This document shows, one piece after another, positions 1 through 8,614 of a DNA stretch of 64,000 nt. Numbering within the stretch: position 1 is the first letter of the stretch; every line of letters starts with the position of its first letter. Both the position numbers and the translations under genes were made by a program. The notes under the pieces are model-generated. The model saw nothing but the letters and a program-made list of their open reading frames with translations, had not been told where the DNA came from and made no database searches. The DNA comes from an uncultured Oscillospiraceae bacterium (GTDB lineage: Bacteria > Bacillota > Clostridia > Oscillospirales > Ruminococcaceae), in contig CAJUSD010000005.1 of the NCBI GenBank assembly GCA_910589145.1, forward strand, positions 62,001 to 126,000. The letters are read 5' to 3'.

Positions 1-410
1 CCAAAGTTTTTCATGTACATCTTGCTCTTAACTGCATCTACAACGGTCGTTGCACTGTTAAGATGTACTGGTTCGCCGTGATGTTTAACGCCCTGGACCG
101 CCTTGATAACGTCTGACAGTTTTCCTACGCCTGACGGCTCAATTATGACCCGATCCGGCGCAAATTGATCCAGTACTTTCCCTAAAGCGTCTCCAAAATC
201 CCCTACCAGGGAACAGCAAATGCACCCTGAATTCATTTCAGTAATTTGAATACCGGAATCCTTTAAAAAGCCGCCGTCTATCCCAATTTCACCAAATTCA
301 TTTTCAATTAAAACCAGTTTTTCTCCCTGGAAAGCTTCCTGGATCAGCTTTTTAATCAGTGTTGTTTTGCCAGCTCCCAGAAAACCAGAGATAATGTCTA
401 TTTTAGTCAT
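1..410 (-). CDS. CobW/P47K-family GTP-binding protein (partial)
   Basis: This gene is cut by the left edge; about 136 N-terminal codons are visible, starting with ATG at 410. The protein opens with a P-loop (GFLGAGKTT, residues 9-17), followed by a switch-like IENEFGE segment (35-41) and the GCICC metal-binding motif (62-66). These are hallmarks of the CobW/COG0523 GTPases, which act as cytosolic metal chaperones or insertases for zinc, cobalt or nickel sites. An IIEPSG segment further on also fits the family. The metal and client cannot be told from this piece. The family is assigned with confidence, the function is not. It is separated by about 150 bp from rex, which reads on the same strand. 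Confidence 0.85.
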   Translation of the reverse strand, partial: MTKIDIISGFLGAGKTTLIKKLIQEAFQGEKLVLIENEFGEIGIDGGFLKDSGIQITEMNSGCICCSLVGDFGDALGKVLDQFAPDRVIIEPSGVGKLSDVIKAVQGVKHHGEPVHLNSATTVVDAVKSKMYMKNF

Positions 411-558
411 AATTACTTCCGCCTTTCCTGATTTACATGGCTATTAGGCTTGAAATGATCCCAGCCCAGCCAGCTTCCTTTTTTCACCAACTTTTATTAT
501 ACACCTAAACAGTATAAAAAAGCAAAGAATTCCCTGTAAATTTTTTAAATATACAGTG

Positions 559-1203
559 TTATTCTTTTTCTATAACATCATGGACACGATAGGACAGAGT
601 CATAAGGCTGTCCCCCATATGAACGTTTTCCACAATAATGTCCTCATGTCCAATGGCTAGGTCATAGTGGGAAAAATTCCAAAATGCCTTTACCCCCAAG
701 CCAATCAAACGCTCCGCCAGACTTTCTGCTGATTCCTTGGGTATACACAGCACTGCCGCATGGGGACGCTGCCTCTGGCAGAATTCGTCTAATTCCTCTG
801 TATCGTAAATCTGCATTCCGCCTATTTTTTTACCTATTATCTCTGGGTTGCGGTCAAACAATCCTATTAATGTAAAACCCTTTGTCTCAAATTCCATATG
901 CAGGGCAATTGCCCTGCCCAGATTACCAGTTCCTATTAATATCGCTTTCAAAGGATGGTCAAGCCCAAGTATTTTGGATATTTCCCGAAACAGACTTTCC
1001 ACATGGTAGCCATAACCCTGTTGACCAAATCCGCCAAAACAATTCAGATCCTGACGAATTTGCGACGCGGTCAGCCCCATTATTTTGGATAATTCACGCG
1101 AAGATATATGATCTGTTCCCTGCTGTATCAGTTCGCTTAGAAAACGATAATAACGGGGTAGGCGACGTATGACTGAGATCGATATATTTTCATTTTTTGC
1201 CAT
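559..1203 (-). CDS. rex: Redox-sensing transcriptional repressor Rex
   Basis: This 214-residue protein has the normal length for Rex. An N-terminal winged helix (about residues 1-80, with SSRELSKIMGLTASQIRQDL as recognition region and the typical FGGFGQQGYGY stretch) is followed by a Rossmann fold with GTGNLG at 91-96 that binds NAD(H). In Firmicutes Rex represses fermentation and NADH-reoxidation genes while NADH is low and leaves DNA when NADH rises. The C-terminal swapped helix region is present (LSYRVHDVIEKE). No clear Rex operator (TTGTGAA-type inverted repeat) was seen in its own upstream region. The ATG at 1203 gives the canonical N-terminus. Confidence 0.95.
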   Translation of the reverse strand: MAKNENISISVIRRLPRYYRFLSELIQQGTDHISSRELSKIMGLTASQIRQDLNCFGGFGQQGYGYHVESLFREISKILGLDHPLKAILIGTGNLGRAIALHMEFETKGFTLIGLFDRNPEIIGKKIGGMQIYDTEELDEFCQRQRPHAAVLCIPKESAESLAERLIGLGVKAFWNFSHYDLAIGHEDIIVENVHMGDSLMTLSYRVHDVIEKE

Positions 1204-1318
1204 TCCGTTTACCTCTCCATTGTTTTTAGAATGAAACTATTCTATATCACTTTAAGGAAAAAATCAAGTAATGTCGCAAAACTCTATCCAGCAGCAATAT
1301 TCAGTTAGTTACATATCT

Positions 1319-1600
1319 TTATCTTTTCCGAACAATTACATGAACGGAATCCCCTCCGCATTTTCCCAATGCCTTTCGGATAGATTTTAAGACTCCAATC
1401 ATATAACAAATATTTCCCTGTTCGTCTTTCAGACCCATATTCACAATACTTCCCTCATAAGCAATTCCATCAAATAAAACGCTGACTTTAACACGCCCAG
1501 CCCCAAATTCCTTTCTGATGTCCCAAGGAAAAATAACATATGCTCCGCCATTGTCCTTTATTTCATAGATCTTGGAATCAAACTCATATTTATCCAGCAT
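1319..1600 (-). CDS. DUF1905 domain protein
   Basis: This is a 93-residue, all-beta-looking protein. Its pattern (F.SKIYEIKDNGGAYVIFPWDIRKEFGAGRVKVSVLFDG, then YEGSIVNMG and a final GDSVHVIV) matches the DUF1905 family, a small barrel fold whose biochemical role is not established. The start at 1600 has a well-placed GGAGGAAA ribosome site. It stands alone between rex and the divergently read ABC exporter pair, so context gives no function. The lysines and arginines near the C-terminus (RKALGKCGGD) belong to the family pattern. Confidence 0.7.
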   Translation of the reverse strand: MLDKYEFDSKIYEIKDNGGAYVIFPWDIRKEFGAGRVKVSVLFDGIAYEGSIVNMGLKDEQGNICYMIGVLKSIRKALGKCGGDSVHVIVRKR

Positions 1601-1671
1601 TTACTTTCCTCCATTTTAAAGGTATATTTGAATCTGAATCATATTTTGCACATTTACCTTCAGAAAAGATC

Positions 1672-1700
1672 TGTCAATTTATGGCGATTTCTGCTATAAT
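1672..1700 (+). promoter_or_regulatory. Candidate sigma-A promoter for the first ABC pair
   Basis: A perfect -10 TATAAT (1695-1700) preceded by TGC lies 17 bp after a weak -35 (TGTCAA, 1672-1677). It is about 60 bp upstream of the ABC gene at 1761, whose AGGAGG site is at 1741-1746. Confidence 0.5.
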
Positions 1701-1760
1701 AATAAGCACGGGCTGGCGGGTGTGTATGCAAATTAACATAAGGAGGATATAACTTTATAC

Positions 1761-3566
1761 ATGGAAAAAGATAGATTTCTTATTATGCGGCGAGGGGGAC
1801 AGTCAATTATCCTCTTACTACAGTGCGCCCCTGTTCCGGCGTTACTGTTCCTGACAGTATTTATTCTGTCAGCTGCCTGTACCCCTATATCTCTGTTATG
1901 TACCCAGCAAATAATCGACCGGGCTGGGATGGCTGTATCTGGCGGTGGGGCGTTTTCTACTGCTATACCATGGATTTTCCTGCTGTTTCTAACGATTGGT
2001 CTCACTTCCTGCCTGACGGCAATACAAAGCTTTCTGGAAATCTCCCTACGGCGTTCCCTCAACCAAAGCGTGACCAGGGATATCCTTGAAAAATTCCGCA
2101 GGATAGAATACGCCTGTTTTGAGGACCCTTCTGTCCAGGACACCCTCAAACGCATGGGAAACGGCCCCCAGGAGCAAATTTTAATCGTTTTTATCCAAAC
2201 CATCCGTATGATCTCCTGCATTGTATCGGTTGCAGGCTCCGCGCTGGTGTTTATGCAGGCCTCGCCATGGCTTTTTGTAGTATATATTGCCGCAGTTGCG
2301 ATCATTGCCATGATAGATTTCCGCGTTATCACTCAAATGAACAATATGTTCAACAGCCAAACCAAGGACGAGCGGGAAATGGCTTACCTTTACGAGCTGC
2401 TGTCTGAAAAGCGCTCCCTGCTGGAACTGCGGGTATTTGGTGCAGTGTCCTATATCCTGAACAAATGGTATAAAACAGCCGAAACCGTTTTAAAAGATCG
2501 TCTCCGTGTTACCATTCATTCTCAAAAGCTGTTTCTTTTTAGCTGCCTGACTTTGGCGGTATGGCTGACGCTTTCTGTTTTTATCCTTCTGGAAAGGGTT
2601 CTGGAAGGGAAGCTCACCCTTGGCCTTTTTGTTGCGCTGATTGGGGCTGTTGATTTGATGTGGAATGTGGAAGATCAGTTTATCAATGCCCTTTCCAATC
2701 TGATACATCCCAGCCTTCAGATGGATCATTATCACAAATTTATGAACCTGCCGGAAACCTCAAAGGGGGCTGAAACGGAAATAGACCTTTCAGCTCCTGT
2801 CATCCGCTTTGAAAACGTACATTTTACCTACCCGAAAACTGACCCCAAAGTTTTGGATGGCGTTTCTTTCTCTGTCCAGCCGGGCGAGCATGTTGCCCTT
2901 GTAGGGGAAAACGGTTCCGGCAAATCCACCATTGTCAAGCTGCTTTTCGGGCTGTACCAGCCCAATAAGGGGAAAATTACCATCAATGGAATGGATATCC
3001 GCGAGCTGTCCCCAAAACAGCGGCATCAGGTTTTATCAGCTGTATTCCAGGATTACGCCAGATATACCCTGACCCTGCGGGAAAACGTGGCCTTTGGGGA
3101 TATTCAAAAACTTCATGACAATGCCGCTTTGAAGGATGCCCTCCGCGCCGGCATGGCGGAGGACGCCGTCTTTGAAAACCTTGACCAGAACCTTGGCAAG
3201 CTGGAGGAGGACGGTGTTGACCTTTCCGGCGGGCAGTGGCAGCGGGTAGCCATGGCTAGGGCTGTGGTATCGGGCAGTTCATGCCTGGTTCTGGACGAAC
3301 CCACCGCAGCCCTTGATCCCATGGCAGAAAGCCGGATGTATCAGAACTTTGCCGCCGCCATGTCGGGTCGGGGATGCATTTTAATCTCCCACCGGCTGGC
3401 AAGCGCAAAAATGTGTGACAAAATACTTGTGCTGGACAAGGGGAAAATCATAGAAGAAGGTTCCCACTCCCAGCTTATGGAACAGGGCGGATTATACGCC
3501 CAGATGTTCCAGGCGCAGAGTGCATGGTATCAGGATGAAAACGAAGGGGGAAAGGTCAATGGCTAA
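1761..3566 (+). CDS. ABC exporter half-transporter (TMD-NBD), first of pair
   Basis: This 601-residue fusion carries an N-terminal type IV exporter membrane domain (about six hydrophobic segments in residues 15-310) and a C-terminal ATPase domain. The ATPase has Walker A GENGSGKST near 383-391, the Q-loop in VFQDYARYTLTLREN, the signature LSGGQ near 486, Walker B CLVLDEPTAALDP and the switch histidine in ISHRLAS, so it looks catalytically complete. It ends with the QAQSAWYQD tail seen, in variants, in all eight half-transporters of this window. Its stop overlaps the start of the next half-transporter, so the two should form a heterodimer in the membrane. The substrate is unknown; drugs, peptides or lipids are all possible. 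There is no peptidase domain. Confidence 0.9.
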   Translation: MEKDRFLIMRRGGQSIILLLQCAPVPALLFLTVFILSAACTPISLLCTQQIIDRAGMAVSGGGAFSTAIPWIFLLFLTIGLTSCLTAIQSFLEISLRRSLNQSVTRDILEKFRRIEYACFEDPSVQDTLKRMGNGPQEQILIVFIQTIRMISCIVSVAGSALVFMQASPWLFVVYIAAVAIIAMIDFRVITQMNNMFNSQTKDEREMAYLYELLSEKRSLLELRVFGAVSYILNKWYKTAETVLKDRLRVTIHSQKLFLFSCLTLAVWLTLSVFILLERVLEGKLTLGLFVALIGAVDLMWNVEDQFINALSNLIHPSLQMDHYHKFMNLPETSKGAETEIDLSAPVIRFENVHFTYPKTDPKVLDGVSFSVQPGEHVALVGENGSGKSTIVKLLFGLYQPNKGKITINGMDIRELSPKQRHQVLSAVFQDYARYTLTLRENVAFGDIQKLHDNAALKDALRAGMAEDAVFENLDQNLGKLEEDGVDLSGGQWQRVAMARAVVSGSSCLVLDEPTAALDPMAESRMYQNFAAAMSGRGCILISHRLASAKMCDKILVLDKGKIIEEGSHSQLMEQGGLYAQMFQAQSAWYQDENEGGKVNG

Positions 3567-5352
3567 CAAATCTCCCGCAATGGAAAAAGGATATTTCCGG
3601 GCTATGTTTCGGGCAGCCCGCCAGGTGCAGGCCTCTATTCCGGTTATGGGAATCCTTGCCCAGTTCTACTATTTATTTGAGGGGCTTTTTCCCGCTGTTC
3701 TTACTATCTTGACTGTACAGCTTTTCGATTCGGTAGAAAAGTTTATACAGGGGTCAGCAGACTTTTCACAGGCTGTCCTGTATGGATGCCTGATTGCAGC
3801 GGCAAACCTGGTTTACCGGGCAGTAGAGCCCCTTTCCAGCGTGGCAATCAATGCGGGCGTATACGAAAAGGGCGGGTATTATGCCCGTATCCGCCTAGCG
3901 GAAAAATCTGCAAGGCTTCCTATGGTCTGTTTTGAGGATGCAAACGTTATAAACCTGCGTCAGCGGGCGTCCCAATGCGTAAACCGTGAGATTCACGGGC
4001 AGATTTATATGAACCTGAATACTTCTGTCACAAGTTTTATCAGCGTGATTGCCGTCACGCTGACATTATCCCATTACAGCCTGCTTTTTATCCCTGTAAG
4101 CATATGCAGCGTAGTACCTTATCTGATATCCTATCTGATACGCGGCAAGGAATTCACCCGGGCAAGGCGGCAGCAGGCGAAAAAAGAACGCCGTTTGCAA
4201 TATCTATGGAGCCTGTTCACTGGCAAAGAAACCGCCAAGGAAATCCGCGCTATGGATTTCGGAGAATATATAGCGGGACAATGGTCTGACTGCCGGGACG
4301 AGGTAAACGAAGAACTTTGGAACCTGGGGAAAAAGGATTCCCTTTCCCTGCTTCTCTGTGACTCTATTCAGGCTGTAGGGTATGCGGCAGGTATCTGTTT
4401 GGCTCTGTGGCTGACAGCCCGGGGAATGGTCTCTGTTGGTGTTTTTGGCGCGTGCCTGTCGGCGATCCGGGCAGTCCAGAACCAAACCCAGTTTTTCCTG
4501 TCAACCATTGGCAATTTTTCCAGGACTGCCGCCTTTGCAAAAGACTACTATGATTTTCTGGATCTGCCGGAAGATACTTCTGGGAACCAGCCATTTAAAG
4601 GTATACAGGATGAACTCAGGCTGGAAAATGTGTGGTTTACCTATCCCAATGCAAAAGAGCATGCTTTGGACGGGGTAAATCTGACCATTCGCAAAGGGGA
4701 AAAGTTAGCCCTGATTGGAGAAAACGGCTGTGGGAAAACCACTCTGGTAAAATTGCTTTTGGGGATTTATCCGGTTTCTGGCGGTTCCGTTTCTATTGAT
4801 GGTGTTCCTTTGTCCAATATTCAAAAGGATGATTTCTGGAAAAAAGTTTCCATGGTTGCCCAGGATTTTGTCCCTTACAAGCTGACCCTTCGGGAAAATG
4901 TGGGGATTTCCGACCTTGAAAGGATGCAGGACGATGAGGAAATTCATCGTGCTTTGGACGAGGCTGCTTTGCCTCAGTTGGCAGAACTTTCACCGGATAC
5001 CCGTATGGGCAGGGACTTTGACGGAATGGAGCTGTCAGGCGGGCAATGGCAGAAACTGGCCATTACCCGGGGGCTGTTCCGGAATAGTGAGATTATTGTT
5101 TTGGACGAACCCACCAGCGCCCTTGACCCTAAAATTGAGAATGAAATTCTAACCCGCTTTTTAGAACTTGCCAAAGACAGGATGGCAGTAATTATTTCCC
5201 ATCGAGTGGGATTGTGCAAAGCTGCCGACAGAGTAGCCGTGATGAAAGACGGAAGAATTGCAGAGCTTGGCAGCCACGAAGAACTATTGAAAGCTGGTTC
5301 CTTATATCAAACGATGTGGGAAGCCCAAGCTTCCTGGTATACAGATAAATAA
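3559..5352 (+). CDS. ABC exporter half-transporter (TMD-NBD), second of pair
   Basis: This 597-residue half-transporter is translationally coupled to the preceding gene: ATG at 3559 lies inside the last codons of the upstream frame and follows a GGGGGAAAGG ribosome site. A longer in-frame start at 3520 is unlikely because it has no such site. The membrane domain spans roughly residues 20-320. The ATPase has Walker A GENGCGKTT (about 387), Q-loop MVAQDF, signature LSGGQ (about 492), Walker B IIVLDEPTSALDP and ISHRVG with the switch histidine. Both halves of this pair keep LSGGQ and the catalytic Glu, so two working ATP sites are expected. It ends in WEAQASWYTDK. Confidence 0.9.
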   Translation: MANKSPAMEKGYFRAMFRAARQVQASIPVMGILAQFYYLFEGLFPAVLTILTVQLFDSVEKFIQGSADFSQAVLYGCLIAAANLVYRAVEPLSSVAINAGVYEKGGYYARIRLAEKSARLPMVCFEDANVINLRQRASQCVNREIHGQIYMNLNTSVTSFISVIAVTLTLSHYSLLFIPVSICSVVPYLISYLIRGKEFTRARRQQAKKERRLQYLWSLFTGKETAKEIRAMDFGEYIAGQWSDCRDEVNEELWNLGKKDSLSLLLCDSIQAVGYAAGICLALWLTARGMVSVGVFGACLSAIRAVQNQTQFFLSTIGNFSRTAAFAKDYYDFLDLPEDTSGNQPFKGIQDELRLENVWFTYPNAKEHALDGVNLTIRKGEKLALIGENGCGKTTLVKLLLGIYPVSGGSVSIDGVPLSNIQKDDFWKKVSMVAQDFVPYKLTLRENVGISDLERMQDDEEIHRALDEAALPQLAELSPDTRMGRDFDGMELSGGQWQKLAITRGLFRNSEIIVLDEPTSALDPKIENEILTRFLELAKDRMAVIISHRVGLCKAADRVAVMKDGRIAELGSHEELLKAGSLYQTMWEAQASWYTDK

Positions 5353-5650
5353 CATAACTTAGTTGGAGGTTCCTCTTAATTTTATGGTTTTGCGTTCCAG
5401 GTACGCTATTATGGCAAACCGTTGGTTTGCTGGATGGCTGCAAGAGGAAACTTTCAGCTCTGCCCAAATTTGGCGGGTTCAGTTCAGCAGAGCTGAACTT
5501 GGACAAAGCGGAAGAAGCCCGCCATAATGGGGCTGCCCGCCCGAAGCTGGTTCCAATCCTAATCTTATCCTACTCCCGAAGCAATTCCAGCGGGCTTTAT
5601 TTAAATACTGACGAAACGGTTAGTTATCAGCCTCTAAGCTATCTTTAAGC
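5353..5650 (+). repeat. Non-coding structured region downstream of ABC pair
   Basis: No supported gene is seen here. TTCCTCTT (5370-5377) can pair with AAGAGGAA (5442-5449). That helix encloses two further hairpins: GCGT/ACGC (5392-5395 with 5403-5406) and GCAAACC/GGTTTGC (5414-5420 with 5424-5430). The result is a three-way-junction shape. An 8-bp perfect hairpin AGTTCAGC-AGA-GCTGAACT (5481-5499) follows, and with flanking GCGGGTTC it recurs almost unchanged exactly 200 bp downstream (5681-5699). The region may be a structured RNA, a composite terminator or remnants of small repeats. Confidence 0.45.
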
Positions 5651-5757
5651 AGGCTGGGGTATTTCGCGCCTTGCGGGTTCAGTTCAGCAGAGCCGAACTG
5701 GCGGCCAGAGGAACTTTTTAGGAAAGTTCCTCTGGACTCTTCAAACCTTTTTAAGCC
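5650..5757 (+). repeat. GC-rich hairpin repeat, copy A
   Basis: This copy begins with the shared lead (GCTGGGGTATTTCGCGCC). It then has a GC-rich part interrupted by the AGTTCAGC hairpin and a perfect 12-bp stem CAGAGGAACTTT (5706-5717) / AAAGTTCCTCTG (5723-5734) around a TTAGG loop. The family tail GACTCTTCAAACCTTTTTAA follows. Related copies lie near 17.0, 31.7, 44.6, 51.1, 56.1 and 62.6 kb. Confidence 0.75.
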
Positions 5758-5811
5758 GCCCTAGCTGGTACTAGCCTTTAGCTTGCTCTCGCATCCAATC
5801 TTTCCGAAAAA

Positions 5812-5843
5812 AGAGCGTACTGCCTTTTCAGACAATACGCTCT
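5812..5843. terminator. Bidirectional terminator between ABC pair and atpC
   Basis: The stem AGAGCGTA (5812-5819) / TACGCTCT (5836-5843) is flanked by AAAAAA on the left and CTTTTTAT on the right. It can therefore end both the rightward transcript of the ABC pair and the leftward transcript of the ATP synthase operon. Confidence 0.75.
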
Positions 5844-5847
5844 CTTT

Positions 5848-6255
5848 TTATCTCTTATCTGCAACCCTGATACGGTTAATGGCACGTTTCAATTTCAATT
5901 CTGCAAGCTTATGATCCAAATCCTCCTGTTTCTTCTCCTGGAGGCGTTTCTCAGCAATTTCCTTGGCATGTTCAGCGCGATTTTTGTCAATCTCGTCAGC
6001 CCATTCCAAAGTAGTGGCAAAGATATGGGTAATCTCCTTTGTCACAGAAACAAACCCGCCTGAAACCGCAGCAATCCGGGTTTTTCCATCAGCAGTAAGC
6101 CTCAGTTCACTGACATCCTTCAATGCAGCCAAATAGTCAATATGGCCTTTCAGCAAACCCACATCGCCCTCGGTCGTGCGAATCACAACACGTTCAGCCT
6201 GCCCATCATAAAGCAGACCGTCAGCAGTAGTAATTTGTACGCGGAAATCAGCCAT
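5848..6255 (-). CDS. atpC: ATP synthase F1 subunit epsilon
   Basis: This is a 135-residue epsilon subunit, the last gene of the atp operon and only 4 bp after atpD. The N-terminal beta-sandwich carries the family pattern (FRVQITTADGLLYDGQAERVVIRTTEGDVGLLKGHIDYLAAL). The C-terminal helical hairpin (about 90-135) is rich in Lys/Glu and includes the usual alanine-rich turn only in part. Epsilon couples the c-ring to gamma in the central stalk and damps ATP hydrolysis. Confidence 0.95.
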   Translation of the reverse strand: MADFRVQITTADGLLYDGQAERVVIRTTEGDVGLLKGHIDYLAALKDVSELRLTADGKTRIAAVSGGFVSVTKEITHIFATTLEWADEIDKNRAEHAKEIAEKRLQEKKQEDLDHKLAELKLKRAINRIRVADKR

Positions 6256-6259
6256 ACAG

Positions 6260-7657
6260 CTATTCCCCTTTCTTCGCCTTTTCTACCGCTTCGTCGATGG
6301 TTCCGACAAAGAGGAAGGCGGATTCGGGGAGGTCGTCGTGTTTGCCTTCCAGGATTTCCTTAAATCCGCGAACAGTCTCCTTCAGGGGAACATATTTACC
6401 TTCATATCCGGTAAACTGTTCAGCAACTGAGAATGGCTGAGACAGGAATCTCTGGATTTTTCTGGCGCGGGCAACTGTCAGCTTATCTTCGTCGGACAGT
6501 TCGTCCATACCCAGAATAGCAATAATATCCTGTAATTCGGTATATCTTTGAAGGGTAGATTGAACTGCCCTGGCAACTTGGTAATGTTCAATACCAACTA
6601 CTTCAGGGGTCAGGATGGTAGAAGTAGATTCCAGCGGGTCAACAGCCGGATAAATGCCCAGGGAGGAAATCGCTCTGGAAAGAACGGTAGTTGCATCCAG
6701 ATGTGCGAAGGTAGTAGCAGGTGCAGGGTCGGTCAAATCATCAGCAGGCACATAAACTGCCTGAACAGAAGTGATAGACCCTTTCTTTGTAGAAGTAATC
6801 CTCTCCTGAAGCGCGCCCATTTCAGTAGCCAGCGTTGGCTGATAGCCAACAGCGGAAGGCATGCGTCCCAGCAAAGCGGAAACCTCAGACCCAGCCTGGG
6901 TAAAGCGGAAAATATTGTCGATAAAGAGCAGCACATCCTGGTTTTCACGGTCGCGGAAATATTCCGCCATGGTCAAACCGGAAAGTGCAACCCTCATTCT
7001 AGCTCCCGGCGGTTCGTTCATCTGACCGTAAACCAAAGCAGTCTTGTTGATAACGCCGGATTCCAGCATTTCATTGTATAGGTCGTTGCCTTCACGGGTG
7101 CGTTCGCCAACGCCGGAGAATACCGACAGACCGCCGTGCTGTTTGGCAACGTTATTGATAAGTTCCATAATTAAAACCGTTTTCCCAACGCCCGCGCCTC
7201 CGAACAGGCCGATCTTGCCGCCCTTGGCGTAAGGAGCAATCAGGTCAACAACTTTAATACCGGTTTCCAAAATTTCTGTGGTGGACTGCTGCTCCTCAAA
7301 GGAGGGAGCGGCGCGATGAATCGGCCACCGTTCCTTGGCTTCCGGGGCGGGCTTGTTGTCCACCGGATCGCCCAGCAGGTTGAAGATACGCCCCAGGGTT
7401 TCGTTGCCCACCGGGACGGTAATGGGTCCGCCGGTATCCACAGCCTTCAGGCCGCGGACCAGGCCGTCCGTAGAACTCATAGCAATACAGCGTACAATAT
7501 CGTCGCCGATATGTTGTGCTACTTCTACGGTTACAGTACGTCCTTCATGTTCAATCTCGATTGCATTGAGAAGATTTGGAAGGCTCTGGGATGGGAACTT
7601 AATGTCGAGAACAGGGCCGACAATAGATACTACCGACCCTATATTCTGTTCACTCAT
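6260..7657 (-). CDS. atpD: ATP synthase F1 subunit beta
   Basis: This is the catalytic F1 subunit, 465 residues from the ATG at 7657, which follows a GAAGGAG ribosome site; a frame-open extension to 7711 has no support. It contains the P-loop GGAGVGKTV, the GERTREGNDLY segment with the catalytic Glu/Arg environment, and the DELSDEDKLTVARARKIQRFLSQPF region containing the DELSEED-like loop that contacts gamma. Beta binds and interconverts ADP, Pi and ATP on the cytoplasmic side. It is transcribed with the rest of the operon from the promoter near 13.1 kb. Confidence 0.97.
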   Translation of the reverse strand: MSEQNIGSVVSIVGPVLDIKFPSQSLPNLLNAIEIEHEGRTVTVEVAQHIGDDIVRCIAMSSTDGLVRGLKAVDTGGPITVPVGNETLGRIFNLLGDPVDNKPAPEAKERWPIHRAAPSFEEQQSTTEILETGIKVVDLIAPYAKGGKIGLFGGAGVGKTVLIMELINNVAKQHGGLSVFSGVGERTREGNDLYNEMLESGVINKTALVYGQMNEPPGARMRVALSGLTMAEYFRDRENQDVLLFIDNIFRFTQAGSEVSALLGRMPSAVGYQPTLATEMGALQERITSTKKGSITSVQAVYVPADDLTDPAPATTFAHLDATTVLSRAISSLGIYPAVDPLESTSTILTPEVVGIEHYQVARAVQSTLQRYTELQDIIAILGMDELSDEDKLTVARARKIQRFLSQPFSVAEQFTGYEGKYVPLKETVRGFKEILEGKHDDLPESAFLFVGTIDEAVEKAKKGE

Positions 7658-7738
7658 TGGCTTCGCTCCTTCTCTATGGATTGCCTGCGGGAGCCCCCGT
7701 GGAAGGCACAATACAGTGCCTTCACGCGGGATGCGGCG

Positions 7739-8593
7739 TTACTGCGCTGCCTGTGCGCCCGCGACGATTTCGGTAATTTCCTGTGTAATTGCGCCCTGTC
7801 TGGCTCGGTTGTATTTTAACCCAAGCTGCTCTATCATTTCATCGGCGTTGTCAGTGGCGGATTCCATCGCGTTGCGCCTTGCCGCCTGTTCCGAAGCATA
7901 AGATTCCGCAATTGCGCCGTTAAGCAGTCCAGCTAAATACTGGGGGACAATTGCTTCAAATACTGCTTCTGCTGACGGTTCATAGAGAATTTCGCTCTTT
8001 TTCGAGCTGGTCTCTCCTATGGCGCTGATAGGGAAAATTTGAACGGTTGCAGGTTCCTGCGTCAGCGCAGAAATAAATTTGGTATATACCACATACAGCG
8101 AGTCAAAGCGGCCCGACTTGTACCGGCGGCATAACCGGTCAGCAAGTTTGAAAACCTGAGCCATCCCCAGCTCGTCTACTGACATCTGCATATCATCCAA
8201 AATTTCATATTTGCGCTTGCCGTAAAACTCCACCGCCTTTTTTCCAATGGGAACAACGATGGCAGACGGAAGCCCCTGCAAAAGAGCGTCGGCTGTTTTA
8301 AACACATTGGAATTATATCCTCCGGCAAGTCCCCTGTCCCCTGCGATCACGATCACGCAGGCATGGTCCTGCTTGCGGGCGCGGACGTAGGTAGAGGATA
8401 AATCCCGGTTGCGGGAAGCAATATCAGATATGGTTTCATACAGCAGACGGAATTGGGGCTGGGTGCGTTCCGCCCGTTCCTTAGCACGCCGCATTTTGGA
8501 GGAAGCAACCAATTCCATGGCTTTGGTAATCTGCCGGGTGCTTTCCACGCTTTTGATTCGCCGTTTAATATCTTTCATTCCGGCTCCGGCCAT
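7739..8593 (-). CDS. atpG: ATP synthase F1 subunit gamma
   Basis: This 284-residue gamma subunit forms the rotating central shaft. The N-terminal helix MKDIKRRIKSVESTRQITKAMELVASSKMRRA and the C-terminal helix (ARRNAMESATDNADEMIEQLGLKYNRARQGAITQEITEIVAGA) are both strongly conserved and form the coiled coil inside the alpha3beta3 ring. The start at 8593 follows GGGAGGAGACAAAGGAA; an internal ATG five codons later is possible. It lies between atpA and atpD in the standard order, about 80 bp upstream of atpD. Confidence 0.96.
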   Translation of the reverse strand: MAGAGMKDIKRRIKSVESTRQITKAMELVASSKMRRAKERAERTQPQFRLLYETISDIASRNRDLSSTYVRARKQDHACVIVIAGDRGLAGGYNSNVFKTADALLQGLPSAIVVPIGKKAVEFYGKRKYEILDDMQMSVDELGMAQVFKLADRLCRRYKSGRFDSLYVVYTKFISALTQEPATVQIFPISAIGETSSKKSEILYEPSAEAVFEAIVPQYLAGLLNGAIAESYASEQAARRNAMESATDNADEMIEQLGLKYNRARQGAITQEITEIVAGAQAAQ

Positions 8594-8614
8594 TTCCTTT
8601 GTCTCCTCCCTTTG

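Noticed and set aside
5370..5499. Possible tRNA in the cloverleaf-like region
   Set aside because: No acceptor stem with T-arm consensus at the right spacing and no anticodon arm; only generic hairpins are seen.
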